In this document: in pieces, positions 27,672 to 38,213 of the stretch
How the letters are laid out: every line of letters starts with the position of its first letter
How positions within the stretch are numbered: position 1 is the stretch's first letter
Source: Ornithinibacillus bavariensis
GTDB taxonomy: Bacteria; Bacillota; Bacilli; Bacillales; Amphibacillaceae
DNA: 64,000 nt
Assembly (NCBI RefSeq): GCF_018333235.1
Contig: NZ_BORP01000003.1
Location: 248,001-312,000 of the forward strand
Reading direction: 5' to 3'
Made by a program: the position numbers and the translations under genes
Notes under the pieces: generated by a model
Databases searched by the model: none
The model's input: only the letters and a program-made list of their open reading frames with translations
What the model was told of the DNA's origin: nothing

Positions 27672-28120
27672 AGATCTCTATATTCTTAGCTTCTTGGTTA
27701 TCTGTTTTCTTTCTACCGAACAAAAAGAAATTATTCGTCAAATATTTACCCGTTTCCTTGTTTTCAACCATGCTCCTAATACTTGAGATATTTTACTTTA
27801 CAGTAAATAAATTATGGTATGTAAAAGGTCCTAAAAAAAATCTATTTCAAACCGCTGTGCTACTTGTTTTTGGCCCTTATCTTATATCAAATATATGGTT
27901 TTTTCATTTATCTAAAGGAAAATTCCTTCCATATTCTATAATCAATCTCGTAGCAGACCTAATCTACGCCTTTCCGATAATTGCCCTATTAAAAAAGCTT
28001 GATGTGTTTAAAATAAAAGTTAAATCCAGTTATTTTTTCATGTTAATTTTTACTGATGCATTATTAAACTATTCCTTCCATAAATTTTTTAATAAAATAC
28101 AACCCCAAATAAAAAGGTAG
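27653..28120 (+). CDS. membrane protein of a Bacillaceae-type family, function unknown
   Basis: A protein of about 155 residues with four predicted membrane helices (near 5-25, 35-55, 80-95, 105-125) and a basic C-terminus, HKFFNKIQPQIKR. Similar proteins with a WYVKG motif after the second helix and a GPYL...WFFH stretch are known to me from Bacillaceae, without a function. The start is uncertain: the GTG at 27653 has AAGGGA at a good distance, while the GTG at 27635 and the ATG at 27644 have poor sites. Confidence 0.65.
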   Translation: MLQATIKISIFLASWLSVFFLPNKKKLFVKYLPVSLFSTMLLILEIFYFTVNKLWYVKGPKKNLFQTAVLLVFGPYLISNIWFFHLSKGKFLPYSIINLVADLIYAFPIIALLKKLDVFKIKVKSSYFFMLIFTDALLNYSFHKFFNKIQPQIKR

Positions 28121-28275
28121 TTGGTGTAAGAAAATGGTCAACAATCTCTCTTTAACTATCTCTACCGGTTCGTTGATAGAATGAACAGAATGACAACCTA
28201 TGTCACTTGTAAAAGACATTTTTAAAAAGCTTATTCCCTCTAAGAAGATGACTTCTGTATTCAACAAGTGTACTG

Positions 28276-28318
28276 CACCCCAAAAGTTAGAGCGATATTC
28301 AAAGTTAACTTTTGGGTG
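28276..28318. repeat. small palindrome resembling joined IS3-type ends
   Basis: CACCCCAAAAGTTA (28276-28289) faces TAACTTTTGGGTG (28306-28318). The sequence TGTACTGCACCCCAAAAGTT resembles the terminal repeat of IS3/IS150-group elements, but no transposase is present. It could be a solo end-to-end scar or a miniature element. It lies in the 320-bp gap upstream of the SRPBCC gene. Confidence 0.45.
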
Positions 28319-28441
28319 TCACACAAAGAGTCATCTTCTTTAAATTACATTTATTTTTGCAAATGTAATAGTGGTTATTTCATAATTTTTTTAATAATGA
28401 TACTATTAAAAGTGATAATTATACAAAAAGGAGAGATTTCT

Positions 28442-28930
28442 ATGACAACTGTAACAAATGATAAAGCTATCATTAAAGAGATAACAATTAACGTGCCATT
28501 ACAATTAGTATGGTATGCTTGGACAATATCTGATAGAGTTGCTGAATGGTTTGCTCCTGAAACGGTAGTTGAAGCTAAGATGGGTGGCGCATATGAACTT
28601 TATTTTGTACCTGGAAATAGAGAGGGTATGAATACGAATGGCTGTAAGATCACTAAGCTTATTAATGAAAAAGAGCTACATTTCACTTGGAAAGGACCAG
28701 ACCAATTCGCGACACTAATGAACGATGAAAATGAGCTAACAACTGTTAAAGTATGTTTTGCAACTATCGATTCAGATTCTACAAAGGTGATTGTTGAACA
28801 TGTGGGATTTAAGGATAGTGAGGACTGGACTGAAGCATTCAATTGGCACCAAATGGCGTGGTCAGGTGTTCTTGATAGTTTAAAATCTGCTTTAGAAAAA
28901 GGCGAGGGTAATTTATGTTGCCAACCCTAG
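28442..28930 (+). CDS. SRPBCC/AHSA1-domain protein
   Basis: A 162-residue cytoplasmic protein of the START-like SRPBCC superfamily, with a hydrophobic ligand cavity. Typical AHSA1 features are ITINVPLQLVWYAWTISDRV followed by EWFAPETVVEAKMGGAYELY, and the closing GFKDSEDWTEAFNWHQMAWS helix. The ATG at 28442 follows AAAGGAGAG. A longer reading from 28268 would run through the palindrome and is rejected. No partner regulator of the ArsR type, often found with such proteins, is adjacent. The ligand is unknown. Confidence 0.85.
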   Translation: MTTVTNDKAIIKEITINVPLQLVWYAWTISDRVAEWFAPETVVEAKMGGAYELYFVPGNREGMNTNGCKITKLINEKELHFTWKGPDQFATLMNDENELTTVKVCFATIDSDSTKVIVEHVGFKDSEDWTEAFNWHQMAWSGVLDSLKSALEKGEGNLCCQP

Positions 28931-28950
28931 AAGTAATATGTTTACATAAC

Positions 28951-28988
28951 AAAAACCATCTATATTTTTAGGTATATAGATGGTTTTT
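28951..28988. terminator. bidirectional terminator
   Basis: AAAAACCATCTATAT and ATATAGATGGTTTTT form a perfect 15-bp stem with A and T tails. It separates the convergent SRPBCC and methionine aminopeptidase genes. Confidence 0.92.
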
Positions 28989-29004
28989 TGTATGATTATG
29001 GCTC

Positions 29005-29754
<750 letters not shown>

Positions 29755-29891
29755 TCACTTTTTTAGTATTTTATGATTATCATTTCATTTATTTTCTAAC
29801 ATAAATTTTAATTGCTCTTTTCTCAACAAAATGGTTTTCGAATATGTGAACTTGAAATAAATAAGACAGTCCATCCAAAAACTACTTTCGT

Positions 29892-30719
29892 TTAAATATC
29901 TTCGGTTAGTCGTTTAGCCTCATCAATACATTTAATATCAATCATTGCTTTAATAACTATATCGAAAAGTTCGGGGTAGTCTTGCCAGCTATAATTTATT
30001 TGCAGATCCCTAAATATTGCTAGTCTTGAGGCAATTGGTTTGGAAGATAGGTATTCCTGCAATAACTCCAAATCAAGATATGTTTCCTTGATTGGAAAGT
30101 GTATGTGTTTTTCACCTAGAAGTAATGGATTTGTAACGCCCAATCCATCCTGTGTCTGGATGATTATATTTTTCTCCCGCTCCCTTTTAACAGTTTGAAC
30201 GTATCGATACGGATTGTCAATACGAGGTATTTTGAGATCGTCTATTAAATAATTGCAGATCCTCTTCCTACTGAAATTTTCCTTTTCAGTAGGTTGATAC
30301 GGGGAATTATTAGCCTCTTCACGCCATTGTTCTTTAGCAAGTAAATAATTCTCTTCACTTTCAAACTGGTTATAGAACAGTTCACTGTCTGTCATATTTA
30401 CCCTTAAAAACTCCCTTAGGTTGTTAGCAACGATACGAATTGGACGATCAAAATCGATTGGGTTGACACAAATGATAGGGGCTACCTCAAGATCACTTAC
30501 AGAACCATAATCTGTAAGAAATCCATAATGAATACCATCTACACCAATATTCCCAAATACGACCACATCGCTGGGTGTGTTAAAATATCTGAACTTCTCC
30601 AGAGATAGATAAAAATTAAAACCAAAATAAAATTGTTCAGGATCACCTAAATCATGTTGTAAATCGATTATTTTTTGAAGTGTAGGTGGTACTTCATATT
30701 TTCCAAAATTAATACGCAT
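29892..30719 (-). CDS. SMI1/KNR4 (SUKH)-like protein, possible immunity factor
   Basis: A protein of 275 residues. The first ~150 residues (YEVPPTLQKIIDLQHDL... VVFGNIGVDGIHYGFLTDYG ...ICVNPIDFDRPIRIVA) look like a SUKH fold, a family that often serves as immunity to polymorphic toxins. The C-terminal half is a separate charged helical region. The ATG at 30719 follows TAGGAG. A frame up to 30905 runs through the terminator of the next gene and is rejected. No toxin is adjacent, so the immunity role is only a possibility. Confidence 0.5.
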   Translation of the reverse strand: MRINFGKYEVPPTLQKIIDLQHDLGDPEQFYFGFNFYLSLEKFRYFNTPSDVVVFGNIGVDGIHYGFLTDYGSVSDLEVAPIICVNPIDFDRPIRIVANNLREFLRVNMTDSELFYNQFESEENYLLAKEQWREEANNSPYQPTEKENFSRKRICNYLIDDLKIPRIDNPYRYVQTVKREREKNIIIQTQDGLGVTNPLLLGEKHIHFPIKETYLDLELLQEYLSSKPIASRLAIFRDLQINYSWQDYPELFDIVIKAMIDIKCIDEAKRLTEDI

Positions 30720-30828
30720 TGCGTCAACTCCTAAAACATTCACTAATACTATCATCATCATAGAACCTATCCGTCTTAGTAATTCTATTCCCTTATGAAT
30801 ATTTATTAAAGACTTCAGTAAAAAAATA

Positions 30829-30859
30829 ACCCAAAGCCATACATGTAATGGCCTTGGGT
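30829..30859 (-). terminator. terminator of the surface-protein gene
   Basis: ACCCAAAGCCAT (30829-30840) and ATGGCCTTGGGT (30848-30859) pair with one mismatch. On the minus strand they are followed by TTATTTTTTTAC. It begins 21 bp past the stop of the LPQTA protein. Confidence 0.88.
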
Positions 30860-30879
30860 CAGCTTTTATGTCATACTTT

Positions 30880-33800
30880 TTATGCCTTTCTTCTGCTTCG
30901 GACAATAAGAATGACTAATCCAGCTAGCAGTAATGCTGTTCCTAATAACAATATTTGGTATAAATTAGTTGCGGTTTGAGGTAATTTATTATCAACCGTT
31001 TTTTCTATTAATTCAGCTTTAGCCTTCAATAATTGTTTTAATGCATCATTCACTTCTGACTGCGTCGCATTTGGATCAGCAAGAACTGCCACTGCTCGTT
31101 CCAATGCCTTTTCATAGGCTGTCCAACTCTCTTTACTATAGTCGGAAGGCACTAATTTACGTCCTAATTCTACTTGCTCTTTTAGCTCTTCTTTATTAAC
31201 AGTTAAGCCTTGATAAGCTTCTACTAATCTAGTATAGGCTTCATTAATTTCATCTTGCGTTGCATTTGGGTTATTTAACACTTTTTCAGCTGCTTTTAAA
31301 GCTTCTGCAAATACCTTCCAGCTTTCCTCACTGTAATCGGTAGGTGTTAACGATGCTGCCTCTTGTACTATTTCTTGTAGAGCTTTCTTATTAACTGATA
31401 AATTATTGTAAGCCTCCGTTAACTTCGCCAATTCAGCAATGATTGAGTCGCATTCGGATCTGCTAATACTATAGCTGCTCTTTCTAATGCTTTCTGGTAT
31501 GCAGCCCAACTATCTTTACTGTAATGAGACTCTACTAATCTGTCAGCTTCTTTTACTTTGGCTTGCAACGCAGATTTATCCACGGTTAATTTTAAACGTG
31601 CATCTTCCAACGTTTTTAAAGCTGCATCCACTTCTGATTGAGTTGCCTTAGGATTATCAAATACTAACTTCGCATTTGTTAATGCCGTTTCATAAGCTTC
31701 CCAGCTGTCGGTAGAATAATCCTTTTCATTTAGAGTTTCTCGCAAATTGATTTCTGCCTCTAAAGCAGATTTATCTACTTTTTCAATCGTAAATTCTTTT
31801 GTGATCACTTCTGATTTCTTTCCATCTTTTTCAGCACTAACGGCAATCGTATAGGTACCATTTTCTAATGACTCTGTTGGCGTATACTCCCAGTTTCCGT
31901 CAACATCAGTTATTACCGTTTTTGTCACTTTATTACCATCGCTATCGGTAAGCTCTATGGTAACAGTTGAACCTGGAGTCGCTGTTCCTTTAAACGTCGG
32001 TTTGTCGATATGAATCGTTTTATCTATAGGTTCTGTTAGTTCAATTCTTAATGTTAAGCTGTCTAGTGCCTCTTGTAATTCCTCGAATGCATTATTAACT
32101 TCTTCCTGTGATGCATTTGGATCCGCAAGCACTTCTTTCGCTACTTGTAATTTGGACTGTAATTCTTGCCAGCTTTCCTGCGTGTAGTCTTCTTCTATTA
32201 GATTTTCTGTAATAACTTCTCCTACTTTTGCCTCTAATGCAGTCTTATCTACTACAGTCAATTCTTTATCGAAGCTCTTAACTGGCTCACCATTCGTACC
32301 TCTTAAGTTACCTGAATCCTCATCATAGGTTACTTTTACGATGGAGCCTCCTTCTACTGATTCTGGTAGTCGTAATGTTAATTTTTCACCGTCTACCTCA
32401 AAGTCAGTTACAACCACAAGTTGACCATTCACTTCTACAGTAAACCCGTTTAAGTTATCTAAATCAATCGGTTTATCAAACGTTAATTCGATCTTATCTA
32501 GTTCATTAACCTCCGCTGTCTCTACCTCTGGCACCCATCTGGTCAGTGCTTCATATGCTTGTTCTAGCTTTTCTAACGCTTCTTTGACGTCTTCTGAAGT
32601 TGCATTTGGATCCTCTAACACGCCTTGTGCTTCTTTTAATTTAGACTGTAATTCTTGCCAGCTTTCTTCTGTGTAGTCTTCTTCTCGAAGATTACTAGCT
32701 TCAATCTCTTCTACTTTCGATTCCAATTTAGTCTTATCAACTATCGTAAATTCCTTTGTTTTTGTAGCAGTTCTACCATCTTTCGTAGCTGTTGCTTCAA
32801 TTGTATAAAGACCGTCTGGCAGTTCAACAGCTGGGGTGAAGTACCACGTGCCATCTTCATCCACCGTTGTTGTCCCTCCAGCACCTTCTACAACATTACC
32901 CTCAGAGTCTTTAATAACAATCGAGACTGTTGCATCAGGTATTGCAGTTCCAGTTATGGTAGGTTTGCTCGTATTAACAAGCTCATTACTAGGTTCTGTA
33001 ATTTGCAATGCAGAAGCAAATTCATTAATGACAACCTGTTCAAATCCATCCACAGGGACACCATTTGTACCTTTTACATTCCCATTTCCGTCATAAATTA
33101 CTTTAACTTCTTTTTCATGCACAGCGGTTCCTTCTGGTAGCAGAAGATACAACTGTTTTCTATTATTCGGGTCAACCTCAAAATTGATTTCATTTATTGC
33201 TACTTCTTCGCCATCAATAGTGATTGTAAAACCATCTAAGCTTGTAAGATCTATTTCATTGTCAAAATTCAATGCAATACGAACATTGCCTGTTTCCGTT
33301 TCCTCTAGGGCACCACCTTCAAACTGTGGTACAGTTGCAGCAATTGTAAAATAGGAAACAGGACCAAAAGCCTTTGTATCTATGGTGACCTTACCATCCT
33401 CAATGAGATAGAACGAATCTTCTCCATCAAATTGCTCATCCGAACTAACAATGACATAAAGCGGCCATTCTTCAGCGCCCTCCACTTTTTCAATCTGTAA
33501 CGTGATTTTTGAATCTTCACCGTTAGCGTTCGTATCTTGCCAATTCGTTTTTTGAACTTTATAAACGCGTTCCATCCGTTTCAGGTTTTCATCATTTTTG
33601 TCAGCAGGGTCAATAAATTCAGTACTTGCTCCGTTATCTCCGAACACAAAGTATGATTTATTGTTCCATATCATGTTTTCATTTTCCTCATTGGAATTCG
33701 CAACAGCATCCCCCAATGCAATCGTTACATTAGCTCCATTCTCCTGAGACACGGATTGTTTCTGATACAATCCACCGAAATCATCTCGTCCGATACCAGT

Positions 33801-35741
33801 AATACGATTACTATAATCTGCGTTATCAGCTTCAGTCCATAGAATTCCTTCGCTACTATCCAAATAGTCAGTCGGCAAAGTCAATCCGTACTTTAACGCA
33901 AGATAACTATTTACTTGCTGTCGTTCTATCGAAGTTAGCACCCTATTGTATAAAATAACTTCAGATATCGATCCGTTAAAACGACTATGGTGACCAGCTC
34001 CAATGTAATACGTACCAAGTTCAGAGTTAGACCATTTCACAACATTTTCGTCGAACGATTCCAGTTGATTACCGTCTAGAGAAAGAGACCATTCTTCACT
34101 TGAGCTTCTAATATTTAACACACGGCTTTTCAGCAAGTCATACTTCTCAGGAATATTAACTGTTCTATTACTTGTTGAGAAAAATGATGTACTAATTTGT
34201 GATCCATTATTAAGACCATATCGAGGTCCTTGACTATTACTACCAAATTCCCAAGGGAAACCCGTATAATTACTACTACTTTGTACAGAGAAAATTTCCC
34301 TTGAAGTATCATTTTGACCAAAATTGGTAGTTGAATAATAACCTACAGAGCTATCAATTGTAATCCCTGGGTTAAAGTTAATGGTCGAAGCATTATACGG
34401 CTGTGCATTCGTTCCAACAACACTCCAAATCCTATCAAACGCCAAATCTTCCATTTCGATAACTCGATCACTAGCATCTCTTACCGAGCTTTTCCCTACA
34501 TCTACCCAAGAAGACAACCCATCAATTACTCCACCTGGACCTCTAGGCACTGCGGGTGCTTCATCAGTAGCAATAGCTCCTCCTACAGCAACAGCTCTAA
34601 TGTCAGTGCTTGTAAAAGGATCATTCGGAATAAAGTAAACTTCTAATTGTCCGTTACTATCTGTCAACATCGTAGACCAATCAGTAATTACGTTACCGTC
34701 AAGGTCTTTCCATACTCCATTCTTAGAGCTCGTCATCTCAATTGGAACACCAGCTGCAATCGATTTGTCCGCATTTTTTGCTGTAACGGATACTTTGAAT
34801 TTTCCCTTTTCAGATGTCTCGTCAACAACCATCTCTATCGAACTAGGTGCTTGCTTAAATTGTGCCGTATCATCTAAGTCGCCAATCGGTGCATATTCGT
34901 TTACGAAATACCAGCTAATAATTTCATGGGATTCATCCCAGCCTACACCAGTAAAACCAGTATAGATGGCATCTGTTCCATCAAAAATATTCTTTAAATC
35001 AATTCCAGCTGCATCGATTATAGGATTACTTGGTTTACTCGCTGAATCATTGAAGTATACCTTCATATTATTAGAGGCACCGTCATAATCAATCCAGGTA
35101 AAGTAAGTTTTTCCGTCCTTCAGAACAAACTTAGTTTTGCCGGAATCATCTTTCAAGTCAGGATCATTAAGGTTTTTGTACCATGAAGCATTTTCATTTA
35201 TTAAATTTCCATTTAAGGCAATCCCAATATAGTTGTTCGATGGGTCACCATTGGCCGCATTATAATAAGTATCAAACTTCAAGGCAAAGCTTGGTGTAAT
35301 CCCTTCTATCCCCAGACCTCCGCCAGTGCTGCCTAGACCTTCTAGATCATTCACAATTGCAAAGGACATGCCATCAGCAGAGTTCGCCACATTTGCATTC
35401 ATTTCAAAGGAAAATCCAGTGCTAAATGAAAACTCTTCATGCGGTTGAAATGATTGCTTGTTAAAGGCGCTTCCAGTTTGATGTGGAGTCGCTCTCGGGT
35501 TTATGATTAACCTTCCATCCGCAAATGACGCTAATCCATTTAACTGAAATAGCTCCTGTAATGAAGGCTCTGAAAAGTCATTAATGTCAAACTTATAAGT
35601 CAACCAGTTCATTGTTGAACTTGTATTCGACTCCGCTTTAATAGATATTCCCGTTGTCATAAAGCTACTAAAAATTAGGGTTATGGACAGCATTATAGCT
35701 AACAAACGATTCCCAGTGTTTTTCATTTTATACAACTTCAT
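30880..35741 (-). pseudogene. giant LPQTA-anchored lectin-like surface protein, broken by a frameshift
   Basis: The first frame (31419-35741) gives 1440 residues. It contains a signal peptide ending near AES, an L-type lectin domain (about 40-290), an Ig-like region, a laminin-G/concanavalin-like region (about 400-640), SwmB-like and Big-type Ig repeats, and several FIVAR repeats (DPNATQSEV). It then stops at ATQSLLNWRS. The second frame resumes as AELAKLTEAYNNL and gives three more FIVAR-like repeats, LPQTA, a membrane helix and the tail RSRRKA. The break is at about 31440. The intact ~1620-residue protein would be a sortase substrate, probably of the class D sortase at 8335. As it stands the product would be secreted and not anchored. 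Confidence 0.88.
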
Positions 35742-36171
35742 CTTTTATTAACTCCTTCCTTTTCATATTCATTAAGTTAGATAAAGATATGGATAGATGA
35801 TAGAAATAGTTTTACAAATTGTAAGTAGGGTGATTATTTTGTCTAACGCTGATAATAATATAGTTATTCATCATTCGACATATATGGATAATATGTACGG
35901 AAACTCTGATTACTTCGGTTAATTGCACCAAAATTCTCTTTTAAAATTCTATAATTATTTGATCAACCCCTTGAACTTGTCGTCCTATTTAGACAAAATT
36001 CCTCAAAATAATCCTATTTAGTAATTCTACTAATATCCCCTATACAAAATCTAAACAATACTATATTCAATGCGTTAATTAAATCGAATAGAAGGTATAC
36101 TGCACTAGCCTTTGCGTAATGCAACATAAAAGTGCTTGATCTATTAGTAGTAATTAAAGGAGGGCTTTCTA
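35742..36171. other. intergenic region without a recognised gene
   Basis: AT-rich sequence upstream of the surface-protein gene, which probably holds its promoter. No gene or clear remnant was seen until the short frame at 36172. Confidence 0.4.
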
Positions 36172-36216
36172 ATGAAAATCATCTTATGTGAAAAGTGTTC
36201 AAAAGGTTTACGGTAA
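36172..36216 (+). other. 14-codon frame behind a perfect ribosome site
   Basis: AAAGGAGGGCTTTCTAATG is an excellent translation start. The frame reads MKIILCEKCSKGLR and stops. It is probably the stub of a deleted gene, as the sequence after it is not coding. A functional leader peptide is possible but unsupported. Confidence 0.35.
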
Positions 36217-36367
36217 GGGTATTAGAAGAAATTATTAGTATTTTGTTATATATTTACACACTCATTTACGTTTCATTTAATACTTCACATGGAAGCATTC
36301 CTTCATGATATTTACACAAAATTATAACTAAGCAAGAGAATTTCCCTTATCTTTGTGGAACAAAAAA

Positions 36368-36391
36368 AAGAAGCCACAACTAGAGCTTCTT
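36368..36391 (-). terminator. terminator of the WYL regulator gene
   Basis: AAGAAGC and GCTTCTT form a 7-bp stem with a 10-nt loop. On the minus strand it is followed by a run of T. It is about 50 bp past the stop of the 36440 gene. Confidence 0.8.
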
Positions 36392-36439
36392 GTTTCATTC
36401 AAGCTACTTTCCATTGAATAAGTGCTGATAAGTAGTTTC

Positions 36440-37378
36440 CTATACCAAATTACGGTATAAATCATTTAATACTAAAATCTTCTTTTTTATTTCAGCTACT
36501 AACTCTATGGGTTCAACTACTTTTGCGTGGTTCCCCATTTGTATGAAATAATCAGCTAAAAAGTCTATTTCCGTTTCACTAATTGACCCCTTAATGACTC
36601 CATAGCCTCTACTATCAATGGATATTTGATAATAAAGTGAAACACTAGATTTATATTTTTCTACTCCTTCTGGTGTTAATTCCACTTTAAGCTCATACTC
36701 TTTTTTTGTTGTTAAAATCTTAATAATATCATTTAAGTTTGTATCTTTTAGATTCATCTTGTCACTTCTTGAGCTTATCCCAACCTCTGATATTCGATCA
36801 CAACGAAAAAGTCTAAAATCCTTCCTAAGATAACAATACGAAGGACAATACCATCTTCCATACTGTGAAAATAATCCAACCGGTTGAATCTCTCTTTTCA
36901 CCCCCAAGTAAGAAATCCAGAGTGACTCATTTCCTATTGCCGCCATAAATAGCTCTTTCAATAGGGGACTTTCTTTACTCTGGTTATCTATTTTAAAATC
37001 AATCTTATTTTTAATTAAATCAATTTCATCCTTCATCTTTCCGTTTAAGTTCAGATAGAACTTTTTTATGATTGAATCATATTCTGATTCAAAAGGAAGG
37101 CTTATAAAATGTTTTAAAGACAAAAGAGCAAAAAAGATAGAGAAAGTTTCTTCTTTAGTAAAAGAGACAGCCAGTAGATTTTTTTCTTCTAATACTTGAT
37201 ATCCTCCATGAGCTCCTACCGCTGAAATTAATGGAACCCCCAAAATACTTAGTTCTTCTAAATCTCTAAGAATCGTTCTTCTTGATACATTAAATTCTTG
37301 TGCTAAATCATCTACCTTAAACTTTTTCACTCGATTAATATACAGCCTTAATTCATTTAATCTAATTGCTTTACTCAA
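36440..37378 (-). CDS. YafY/DeoR-like regulator with WYL domain
   Basis: A 312-residue transcription regulator. The N-terminal helix-turn-helix KKFKVDDLAQEFNVSRRTIL with RDLEELSILGVPL is of the HTH_11/DeoR kind. The middle (about 135-220) is a WYL-like ligand-binding domain, seen in SLWISYLGVKREIQPVGLFS, and a WCX-like end follows. I use the TTG at 37378, which follows GGGTG; the longer frame to 37411 lacks a site. It is divergent from the DJ-1/PfpI gene and probably controls it through the dyad at 37430. Confidence 0.88.
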   Translation of the reverse strand: MSKAIRLNELRLYINRVKKFKVDDLAQEFNVSRRTILRDLEELSILGVPLISAVGAHGGYQVLEEKNLLAVSFTKEETFSIFFALLSLKHFISLPFESEYDSIIKKFYLNLNGKMKDEIDLIKNKIDFKIDNQSKESPLLKELFMAAIGNESLWISYLGVKREIQPVGLFSQYGRWYCPSYCYLRKDFRLFRCDRISEVGISSRSDKMNLKDTNLNDIIKILTTKKEYELKVELTPEGVEKYKSSVSLYYQISIDSRGYGVIKGSISETEIDFLADYFIQMGNHAKVVEPIELVAEIKKKILVLNDLYRNLV

Positions 37379-37429
37379 AACTTTCACCCTTTTTACTAAT
37401 TGTGTCATCATTTGTCACTATTCCATTAT

Positions 37430-37445
37430 ATACTGAAGACAGTAT
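37430..37445. promoter_or_regulatory. operator-like dyad between the WYL regulator and the DJ-1 gene
   Basis: ATACTGAAGACAGTAT is a perfect 6-bp inverted repeat with a 4-bp centre. It is placed in the middle of the 109-bp divergent intergenic region, where a regulator of both genes would bind. Confidence 0.5.
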
Positions 37446-37487
37446 CAAAATAATAGAATTTTTCAATTTAATTTGGAGGGAATAAGA

Positions 37488-38093
37488 ATGAATCAGATCG
37501 AGAAAAAAGAAATTTTAATAGTTGTTTTGGAGGAATTTGCTGATTGGGAAATCGCTTATGTAGCAGCTTTTTTAAACGAAACAGACAAGTACATCACTAA
37601 GATAGTTGGTATCAGTGAGGGAGTTATCAAGTCTATCGGTGGATTAAATGTTCTACCAGATTACACCGTAGAAAATATACCTGAAGTCTTTCATAGTTTA
37701 ATTCTAATTGGGGGGAACTCCTGGCGTAAACCACTAAGCAATAACGTGATCCCAATAATGGAGAAGGCATTTGCCATGGATATTCCAGTAGGGGCAATAT
37801 GTGATGCCACAGTTTTTATGGGAGCAAATGGATGGTTAAATGACATAAAGCATACAAGCAATGATCTTAATGATTTAAAAGCCTATGCAAAAGATACCTA
37901 CAGCAATGAAGGGAATTATGTATTCGAACAAGCAGTTCGTGACAGAAAGATTGTTACTGCAAATGGAACAGCTTCATTAGAATTTGCAAAAGAAATGCTT
38001 GAATTATTAGAAGCATATCCTAAGGAGCAAATTAATCAACTGTATCTTTACCATAAATTAGGCTATTACGAGGCAGAAAAGACAAATTCATAA
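37488..38093 (+). CDS. DJ-1/PfpI-family protein (type 1 glutamine amidotransferase-like)
   Basis: A 201-residue cytoplasmic protein of the DJ-1/PfpI superfamily. It has the opening IVVLEEFADWEIAYVAAFLN, a nucleophile elbow with Cys in VGAICDATVFMGANGWL and the closing VTANGTASLEFAKEMLELLE. It resembles B. subtilis YoaZ-type stress proteins. The ATG at 37488 follows GGAGGGAA. It is divergent from a WYL regulator. Members act as glyoxalases, proteases or chaperones, so the activity cannot be assigned. Confidence 0.88.
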   Translation: MNQIEKKEILIVVLEEFADWEIAYVAAFLNETDKYITKIVGISEGVIKSIGGLNVLPDYTVENIPEVFHSLILIGGNSWRKPLSNNVIPIMEKAFAMDIPVGAICDATVFMGANGWLNDIKHTSNDLNDLKAYAKDTYSNEGNYVFEQAVRDRKIVTANGTASLEFAKEMLELLEAYPKEQINQLYLYHKLGYYEAEKTNS

Positions 38094-38110
38094 CTAGCAA
38101 AAACTTACAA

Positions 38111-38144
38111 TGCACATAATCCTTAAGAAAGGAATTTATGTGCA
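38111..38144 (+). terminator. terminator-like hairpin after the DJ-1 gene
   Basis: TGCACATAATCCTT and AAGGAATTTATGTGCA form an imperfect stem. A TTTACT tail follows on the plus strand. It lies between the convergent DJ-1 and PRD-regulator genes. Confidence 0.7.
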
Positions 38145-38213
38145 TTTACTCTAAATAAGAAAAAAGCGGGCAAAATTATCCGTCGATAACTAACCCACTA
38201 ATCGTAATGATTA

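Noticed and set aside
28268-28441. N-terminal extension of the SRPBCC protein
   Set aside because: The family start and a strong AAAGGAGAG site are at 28442; the upstream codons cross a palindrome.
30720-30905. N-terminal extension of the SUKH-like protein
   Set aside because: It crosses the terminator of the neighbouring gene; a good start with TAGGAG is at 30719.
32655-33140. 161-codon frame on the plus strand inside the surface-protein gene
   Set aside because: It is a shadow of the repetitive minus-strand coding sequence, with no ribosome site or recognisable domain.
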